From: Myroides pelagicus | GTDB taxonomy: Bacteria; Bacteroidota; Bacteroidia; Flavobacteriales; Flavobacteriaceae | Reading direction: 5' to 3' | Length of the DNA: 52,003 bases | Assembly: GCF_009711055.1 (NCBI RefSeq) | Contig: NZ_WMJY01000017.1 | Span: forward strand, 1 to 52,003 | Shown: in pieces, positions 46,591-52,003 of the stretch | How the letters are laid out: every line of letters begins with the position of its first letter | How positions within the stretch are numbered: the stretch's first letter is position 1 | Notes under the pieces: generated by a model | Told to the model about the DNA's origin: nothing | Databases searched by the model: none | What the model saw: the letters and a program-made list of their open reading frames with translations, nothing else | Translations under genes and position numbers: made by a program

Positions 46591-48110
46591 TTTTCAACTG
46601 TGTCTACTACCTTTGTACTATCTTTTTGTTGTTCTGATTGACCTATTGTTTTTTCTAACTCTTCCGCAACTTCCCCTACAGCAGGTAGTCCATGTTTAAG
46701 CTTATATGCTTTATATCCTTCATCTAAATGTTTATAGATTAAATTAGCTACCTCTTGCGCACCTCTGAAATTAAAGTGAGTATAATCTTTATTAGCACGA
46801 ATAGGTGTCTCCTGAACCCACTTAATCATTGATCCACTTCCTCCCATTGCATCGTACAAATTGAAAAAACCAGATTGTGTCTCAATAGCATATTTGCGCT
46901 GAGCTTTCACTAATGGGGATACTGCTTTGTCCGTCTTCATTTCCATTTCGTACTTTGTTGACTTATCTGCTGTAGAAATTACTAAGATTGTCGCATTTGG
47001 AAAACACGTCTTCAGATGATTTACTACTCTTCCCATCTGTTTCGTGTACCAACGATAATCTAGCGACCCATAATTTAACACATTCGTACCATAGTGAAGA
47101 ATAATCAAATTATAACCTAAGTTGTTCTGGAATTTATTCATCAAACTTACTCTAAACAAAGACAATGGGAGTCCTGAATTTCCTCTACTTGAAAAATTAT
47201 CTACCTGAACACCTGTTCTACTACTTACGTCAATACCGTAAATAGGAATAGAATCAGCGGACTTAAATTGTACTTTCAAAGAATAAAGGCTACCTCCATA
47301 TAATTGAAGTTTATTTAACTCACTATTTGCCGAAAGATTCTTAACAATGGTATCCTTTCCTATTATAACTTGTACTTTACCCTTTTTATTATTCGAACTA
47401 CCATAATAAAGTGTCGGTGAGTTTAAAGTAGTCATATGGCGAATTCCTCCTGCTTGTAAACTTACCCAAGTTTCTCTAACCGTGTCTTTGACAAAAAAGA
47501 CCTGCCCTGACACACCAAAAGGTCTAATAGGTCGTTTAACATTTAAGAATGATTGTACTCGCCAATTCGAAGAATAGCGGTGTTTTACTGAACCTCTAGA
47601 CTTAGCTGACTCCACGTTAATTGGGATAAAACCAACTCCTGAACCGCCAAAATTGTCTTGAAAATTCTTGCGTAAATCTTGTACAATCAAGTCTCCATCA
47701 GTCATCGAATCTCCATAATACGCTATACGTACTTGTTTTCCTTTTTCTTTCTCCAACGTATATAACTTCGCAAAGAAAGGTTCTAAATACAACATTCCTT
47801 TATAAGTTGACTCATCTTCTTGACTTAATAATGTTTCTTCCGAAACTACTACTACTTGTCCGTCCGATGACAAACTATCAGCTAACTGTTTCTGCTCTTT
47901 ATCCTTAACAACTACGGGTAGAGAATCTACCTTCTCTTGAGCATCTGCAAAAGCTTCTAAAAGCAAACTATCAATAACTACATTCCCCGTTTTTATAGGA
48001 GACTCACTAAAAATCTTTGAGGGTAAATTACTCTTAAAGAATAAAAAAAAGCCACTTGCCATTACTAGAATGACAAATGACTGAATTATATATGATTTGT
48101 TCTTTTTCAC
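46587..48110 (-). CDS. Membrane-anchored SGNH/GDSL-type protein
   Basis: 507 residues. N-terminal membrane anchor (about 9-26) and a linker of about 80 residues rich in E, D, V and S. The SGNH domain starts near 105, with block I YYGDSMTDGD (Ser135), a middle block LHYGTNVLNYG and the final DYTHFNFRGAQEVANLIY (Asp/His). A beta-sandwich-like insert lies between (about 150-300). The C-terminus is a charged tail (about 470-507). Pairs with the second SGNH protein and MBOAT in one operon. Begins 12 bp after argS, so it is read from the argS promoter or an internal one. Confidence 0.9.
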   Translation of the reverse strand: MKKNKSYIIQSFVILVMASGFFLFFKSNLPSKIFSESPIKTGNVVIDSLLLEAFADAQEKVDSLPVVVKDKEQKQLADSLSSDGQVVVVSEETLLSQEDESTYKGMLYLEPFFAKLYTLEKEKGKQVRIAYYGDSMTDGDLIVQDLRKNFQDNFGGSGVGFIPINVESAKSRGSVKHRYSSNWRVQSFLNVKRPIRPFGVSGQVFFVKDTVRETWVSLQAGGIRHMTTLNSPTLYYGSSNNKKGKVQVIIGKDTIVKNLSANSELNKLQLYGGSLYSLKVQFKSADSIPIYGIDVSSRTGVQVDNFSSRGNSGLPLSLFRVSLMNKFQNNLGYNLIILHYGTNVLNYGSLDYRWYTKQMGRVVNHLKTCFPNATILVISTADKSTKYEMEMKTDKAVSPLVKAQRKYAIETQSGFFNLYDAMGGSGSMIKWVQETPIRANKDYTHFNFRGAQEVANLIYKHLDEGYKAYKLKHGLPAVGEVAEELEKTIGQSEQQKDSTKVVDTVEK

Positions 48111-48122
48111 AAAAAAGATTAA

Positions 48123-49901
48123 TTACATACGTTCAGGAACAGCTATCCCTAGTAAAGCAAATGCGTCTCTTACCACCATACCTACTTTCTCAGATAGTTG
48201 TACTCTAAAAATCTTCAACACAGTATTTTCTTCTCCTAAGATAGACACTGTTTGGTAGAAAGAATTATACTCTCTTACCAGTTCATAAACATAATTTGCT
48301 ACCAATGCAGGACTATGCGTACGTCCAGCATCTTGTATTACTACAGGGAACTCTGCTAGCAATTTCAACAATTCCTTTTCTTTAGGTTCCAAAGTGATTC
48401 CTTCTACCTTAGTAGAATAATCAAAGTCTGCTTTGCGCAGTATAGACTGAATACGCGCATAAGTGTATTGAATAAATGGTCCCGTATTTCCAGCGAAATC
48501 TACTGATTCCTTTGGATTAAACATAATTCCTTTGCGTGGATCTACTTTTAGTATAAAGTACTTTAAGGCACCTAAACCAATTGTTTTAAACAACTCAGCT
48601 CTTTCTTCCTCTGAATATCCTTCTAACTTCCCTAACTCTTCAGAAATAGTCTTTGCTGTATCTGTCATCTCCTGCATCAAATCATCTGCATCTACTACAG
48701 TTCCCTCTCTACTCTTCATCTTACCTGATGGCAATTCTACCATACCGTAAGACAAATGGAATAAACTCTCTGCCCACTCGAAACCAAGTTTCTTTAAAAT
48801 CAAGAATAATACTTTAAAGTGGTAATCCTGTTCATTTCCTACCGTATAGACCATTCCTCCTACATCGCCAAAATCATTAACGCGTTGTATAGCTGTACCA
48901 ATATCTTGAGTCATATACACAGAAGTTCCATCTCCTCTCAACACTAATTTTTCATCAAGTCCCTCTTCTGATAGATCAATCCATACTGAATTATCTTCTT
49001 TCTTAAAGAATACCCCCTGTTCTAATCCTTTTAATACCTCATCTTTCCCTAATAGATAAGTATTGCTTTCGTAATATACTTTATCAAAATCTACTCCCAA
49101 ATTCTTATACGAAACATCAAACCCAGTATATACCCATTGGTTCATCATTTCCCATAGCTTGATTACTTCTGGATCATTATTTTCCCAATCCACTAGCATT
49201 TGTTTTGCTTCTTTGATAATTGGTGCCTCCTTCTTAGCTTCCTCTTCCGTCATTCCTTGAGCCATCAATTCCTTGATTTGACTCTTGTACTCTACGTCAA
49301 ATTTCACATAGTAGTTACCGACTAATTTATCTCCTTTTAAACCTGTTGTTTCTGGAGTTTCTCCATTGCCGTATTTTTGCCAAGCCAACATTGACTTACA
49401 GATATGAATCCCTCGGTCATTAATGATCTGCGTTTTATATACTTTCTTACCAGAAGCCTTCAAAATCTCAGAGACCGCATACCCTAACAAATTATTACGT
49501 ACGTGCCCCAAGTGAAGTGGTTTATTTGTATTTGGAGAAGAATACTCGACCAATACAGCTTTATCGCCCTCTTCTGGAGTCTTATAACCAAAGTGTTCTT
49601 CTAAACGTATTGCATTGAAAAATTCAATATAATATGCATCTGAAACTACTAAATTCAAAAATCCTTTAACAACATTAAACCGCTCTATTACAGCTGTATT
49701 TTCTACTAAATACTCTCCTATTTTCGTCCCAATTTCTACTGGATTTCCTTTTATCTGTCTTAAAAAAGGAAAAATAACTACAGTAATATCACCCTCAAAC
49801 TCTTTTCTTGTCGCTTGATATTCAACTTTATCTATAGTTACACCATACAATTGTTGAATCCCCGCCTCTATCTGTGGAGTTAAAATCTGATTTAATGTCA
49901 T
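48123..49901 (-). CDS. argS: Arginyl-tRNA synthetase
   Basis: 592 residues, the usual length for class Ia ArgS. N-terminal add-1 domain (about 1-110), catalytic core with the HIGH variant HLGH in SSPNTNKPLHLGHVRNN, a KMSKS-equivalent KMKSREGTV (about 400), and the all-helical anticodon-binding domain ending in LGIAVPERM. Charges tRNA-Arg. It heads a four-gene minus-strand operon with the envelope O-acylation genes, which is an unusual neighbour for a translation enzyme. Confidence 0.98.
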   Translation of the reverse strand: MTLNQILTPQIEAGIQQLYGVTIDKVEYQATRKEFEGDITVVIFPFLRQIKGNPVEIGTKIGEYLVENTAVIERFNVVKGFLNLVVSDAYYIEFFNAIRLEEHFGYKTPEEGDKAVLVEYSSPNTNKPLHLGHVRNNLLGYAVSEILKASGKKVYKTQIINDRGIHICKSMLAWQKYGNGETPETTGLKGDKLVGNYYVKFDVEYKSQIKELMAQGMTEEEAKKEAPIIKEAKQMLVDWENNDPEVIKLWEMMNQWVYTGFDVSYKNLGVDFDKVYYESNTYLLGKDEVLKGLEQGVFFKKEDNSVWIDLSEEGLDEKLVLRGDGTSVYMTQDIGTAIQRVNDFGDVGGMVYTVGNEQDYHFKVLFLILKKLGFEWAESLFHLSYGMVELPSGKMKSREGTVVDADDLMQEMTDTAKTISEELGKLEGYSEEERAELFKTIGLGALKYFILKVDPRKGIMFNPKESVDFAGNTGPFIQYTYARIQSILRKADFDYSTKVEGITLEPKEKELLKLLAEFPVVIQDAGRTHSPALVANYVYELVREYNSFYQTVSILGEENTVLKIFRVQLSEKVGMVVRDAFALLGIAVPERM

Positions 49902-49924
49902 TTTGATTATTTTTATTAAAGACG

Positions 49925-49953
49925 CAAAGATAATTTATATTTCCGCATTTCAA
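49925..49953 (-). promoter_or_regulatory. Promoter of the argS operon
   Basis: Minus strand TTG (49953-49951), an 18-bp spacer, TATCTTTG (49932-49925), about 24 bp before the argS ATG. Both elements match the Bacteroidota consensus. Confidence 0.85.
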
Positions 49954-50023
49954 TAAACCTAGCACTAGGAATTTGAATATTCTTCATTGATTCTATTTTC
50001 AGATCTGTTCTTTTCTTACTTCC

Positions 50024-50761
50024 TTATTTCGCATACACCATCATACTGGGATTATACACTTTACTATTATAAAGCGATAGTCGTTGTGGCACACTTTTAA
50101 TCGGATAAAAAAACTGAATATCAGCTACTACAACTTCAAATTTCTCTTGTTCTAATAAAGAATTACAATCCTTGCTAACTTCTTCTACGAAGCTATCCCC
50201 TAACCTAAAACAAATACTAAACTCCCTAGGGGGTTCTGTTAACTCATCTTGAGGTGAATGTATAGTCACAGTAGTTAATCGCAACACTGCTTCTATACAC
50301 CCATTGGGAAAGATGACCTGCTCACGTGGTATAAATCCAGGAATAGTCACCCGCAATGACGTAACTGATTCACGATTAACCACTACGGGTACATGAAAAG
50401 TATCTTTAAACAATGTATTTGAATTACACTCAAAACCAACCAACCCACTACAGTCTAAAGAAAAAACAGAACGCTCTGCCAAAGGGACCTGCTTTTCCTT
50501 GTATAGTATCTGCAACACCTTCCCCGTCAGACGAGGTTGTAAATAACTATCCAAACGTCTATCCATTTGCTGGACAAGCTTTCGCTTCAAAACAGACATC
50601 ACTAGTGATACTTTTCGCATAAAATTAGCACTTATATTCTTCTCTTTATCACTTGATGTGCGTTGCGGTCTTGATTGCATAATCTTTTTCCCCCTAAATG
50701 TCCTTACATACACAGGACCTACCATCCCTAGTATTCCCTTACTCTCTGTAAATTTAGCCAT
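50024..50761 (-). CDS. Hypothetical protein, 245 aa (DUF6266-like N-terminus)
   Basis: 245 residues. The N-terminus (ILGMVGPVYVRTFRGKKIMQSRPQRT) resembles the opening of DUF6266-type Bacteroidota proteins (GxxGxxGxVxG...+++S+P), which carry beta-rich domains of unknown function. Other segments: a helical part about 40-80, then a beta-rich domain (about 95-235: VPVVVNRESVTSLRVTIPGF, FEVVVADIQFFYPI). No signal peptide. Seven Cys or similar features are absent, with only a few scattered Cys. Isolated from other genes and next to a short repeat cluster. Probably an accessory gene. Confidence 0.6.
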   Translation of the reverse strand: MAKFTESKGILGMVGPVYVRTFRGKKIMQSRPQRTSSDKEKNISANFMRKVSLVMSVLKRKLVQQMDRRLDSYLQPRLTGKVLQILYKEKQVPLAERSVFSLDCSGLVGFECNSNTLFKDTFHVPVVVNRESVTSLRVTIPGFIPREQVIFPNGCIEAVLRLTTVTIHSPQDELTEPPREFSICFRLGDSFVEEVSKDCNSLLEQEKFEVVVADIQFFYPIKSVPQRLSLYNSKVYNPSMMVYAK

Positions 50762-51222
50762 AATAAAAACTTTTACAGATTGACAATCAGAAAATTAAAA
50801 AATTTCTTATCAACTACAAATAGGGTGTAGAATCCTTTTTTGCATGATATCCAAATGTTCGGATAATGCTAAGGGGGTGATCAGGACTTTTTGTTCTAAA
50901 ATATCCCGACCACCTCCCCATCATATCCCGACCATATCCCGATCATAGCAAACGTAAAAGGGCAAATTCATCTAGAATGAACAATATCGTCAAGCAATTA
51001 TCATAAAAATTAGACGGGCAAACAAAAAAAATGAGGAAGAAATCTAAAAAACTTTCGCTCCATTCAGATGAAAGTTTAAACTATAAAACGAGGTCAATTA
51101 CGACATAATAATTAAGCGTTTGTCTCTTAAGTAAAAAAACAGGAGGAAAACGAAGTAAAAAGGAAAAACAAATAGAATAAACTGAGTGCTCATTAAGCAA
51201 AATATCTACGGCATGATACAAT
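50762..51222. other. 460-bp gap with ATATCCCGAYCA repeats
   Basis: Upstream of the 245-aa gene. Three copies of ATATCCCGA(C/T)CA lie within 45 bp (50901-50912, 50923-50934, 50934-50945). An inverted repeat AAACTTTC/GAAAGTTT spans 51048-51072. No ORF of protein quality was seen. Local base composition is less AT-rich around 50860-50960 than in the neighbouring DNA. Confidence 0.55.
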
Positions 51223-51516
51223 CTATTTAGACAATAACTCAGACATTACGCCAATCAGCATATTCTCCACAAACGCAAAGTCCTGCCTGTAATGATAGCT
51301 GTTATCACACTTCATCGACGCTCCCGAAAAATCTAAAGTTACTCCGCTATTAAATGCAACATTCGTATTTATGTAATAATATTTGTATCGCATAAGTATC
51401 TGCACATCCATAGGTTCTTCATATCTACTGCGTTTGTCAGAAACATACTTGACAGACCGTTCTACAAAGAAATGAGGATCGGACTTCTCTAAATATAGTT
51501 GAGGCTGACATCTCAT
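51223..51516 (-). CDS. Possible small protein, 97 aa
   Basis: An ATG frame of 97 residues (MRCQPQLYLEKSDPHFFVER ... VENMLIGVMSELLSK) with amphipathic protein-like composition and repeated aromatic residues (YKYYYINTNVAF, YHYRQDFAF). No motif is recognised and there is no signal peptide. It could be a small gene or the 3' remnant of a larger one, since the frame remains open only about 8 codons upstream of the ATG. Lies in a gene-poor zone next to the repeat cluster. Weak support. Confidence 0.4.
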   Translation of the reverse strand: MRCQPQLYLEKSDPHFFVERSVKYVSDKRSRYEEPMDVQILMRYKYYYINTNVAFNSGVTLDFSGASMKCDNSYHYRQDFAFVENMLIGVMSELLSK

Positions 51517-51761
51517 CTTTAATAGATTATAGAGGCTGAATTATTAAAATACACTCTAGTACCTAGTGATTATCCATAAGTATAAACACTGAACAGAAAA
51601 AACATCAAACACAACGATACAACACATACCTTATTCATAAAGGCATCCTTTCATTGTCCTTAAATACACCTTATTCAATTGACATAATCCACTACAAATC
51701 AAATAAAAACAACTTATTTAACAAATTTAATACCCCCTCTAAAACAGATCAATATAGAGCA

Positions 51762-51796
51762 AAAAAAAACTCCATTAGTATCTAATGGAGTTTTTC
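51762..51796 (-). terminator. Terminator of the tRNA-Val cluster
   Basis: Minus strand AAAAACTCCATTAG-atac-TAATGGAGTTTTTTTTT, directly 3' of the tRNA genes. Confidence 0.9.
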
Positions 51797-51799
51797 TAG

Positions 51800-51874
51800 T
51801 GGGCGATGAGGGATTCGAACCCCCGACCCCCTCGGTGTAAACGAGGTGCTCTGAACCAACTGAGCTAATCGCCC
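51800..51874 (-). tRNA. tRNA-Val(TAC), copy 1
   Basis: 75 nt on the minus strand. Acceptor arms GGGCGAT/ATCGCCC with discriminator A, D arm AGCTCAGTTGG, anticodon stem CCTCG/CGAGG with loop TTTACAC (anticodon TAC, reads GTA and related Val codons), and T arm GGTTCGAATCC. No encoded CCA. Its neighbour at 51928 is identical, and the pair likely share a transcript ending at the terminator at 51762. Confidence 0.95.
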
Positions 51875-51927
51875 AAAATATCATTTAAATAATTTGGTGT
51901 TCCAATATGTGAGTTAAAAAAAAATGG

Positions 51928-52002
51928 TGGGCGATGAGGGATTCGAACCCCCGACCCCCTCGGTGTAAACGAGGTGCTCTGAACCAACTGAGCTAATCGC
52001 CC
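51928..52002 (-). tRNA. tRNA-Val(TAC), copy 2
   Basis: Identical 75-nt sequence to the preceding copy, with the same stems, loop and discriminator, 53 bp upstream of it on the minus strand. It ends one base before the window edge, so further tRNA genes of the cluster may lie beyond. Confidence 0.95.
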
Positions 52003-52003
52003 A

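Noticed and set aside
1..52003. CRISPR arrays, prophage or insertion sequences
   Set aside because: No regularly spaced repeats, transposase, integrase or phage structural genes were seen. The dispersed repeat is not regularly spaced.

Overview
The window is AT-rich chromosomal DNA from a member of the Bacteroidota, most likely the Flavobacteriaceae (a Flavobacterium- or Myroides-like organism; the genus is inference). The evidence is a secreted subtilase with a type IX secretion (T9SS) C-terminal sorting domain, a TamL/TamB pair in which TamL is a lipoprotein, small lipoproteins of Bacteroidota type, and promoters of the form TTG-N17..23-TAnnTTTG. No phage, IS transposase, CRISPR array or rRNA was seen. 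Most of the window is ordinary core genome.

Layout. Positions 1-12.4 kb hold a protein- and peptide-degrading group: a T9SS-exported S8 protease (-), an M3 peptidyl-dipeptidase lipoprotein (+), a secreted lipase-like hydrolase (+), and two S9 prolyl-oligopeptidase-family enzymes (-), one exported and one apparently cytoplasmic. Positions 12.5-14.5 kb hold a small unknown protein and an NtrC-type sigma-54 response regulator without an adjacent kinase. Positions 14.9-22.2 kb hold the overlapping tamB-tamL pair for outer-membrane biogenesis. The SRP RNA (ffs) lies at 22.9-23.0 kb, followed by a glutaminyl cyclase lipoprotein. Positions 24.3-26.5 kb hold an unknown protein, a DUF2461 protein, and a hypoxanthine-DNA glycosylase gene interrupted by an in-frame TAG. 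metE (27.1-29.4 kb) lies behind a cobalamin riboswitch and is divergent from an Lrp/AsnC regulator and a GNAT gene. A toxin-antitoxin pair at 31.0-31.6 kb has an intact antitoxin and a TAG-interrupted toxin. Housekeeping genes follow: dnaK, sdaA, panB, an RluA-type pseudouridine synthase, a sulfurtransferase and copA. After three small poorly known genes comes a four-gene minus-strand operon, argS - SGNH - SGNH(LysM) - MBOAT (43.5-49.9 kb), which looks like a cell-envelope O-acetylation system. The last 2 kb contain two orphan hypothetical genes and two tandem identical tRNA-Val(TAC) genes.

The less expected signals are: three dispersed copies of a ~112-bp quasi-palindromic repeat in gene-free DNA (9.3, 22.5 and 35.7 kb); two otherwise intact genes each broken by one TAG codon about 5 kb apart; a LysM domain inserted inside an SGNH hydrolase within the acylation operon; inverted repeats in the dnaK and panB control regions; and a short repeat cluster (ATATCCCGAYCA x3) next to an orphan gene at 50.9 kb. 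All calls rest on reading the sequence and knowledge of families. No database search was possible.
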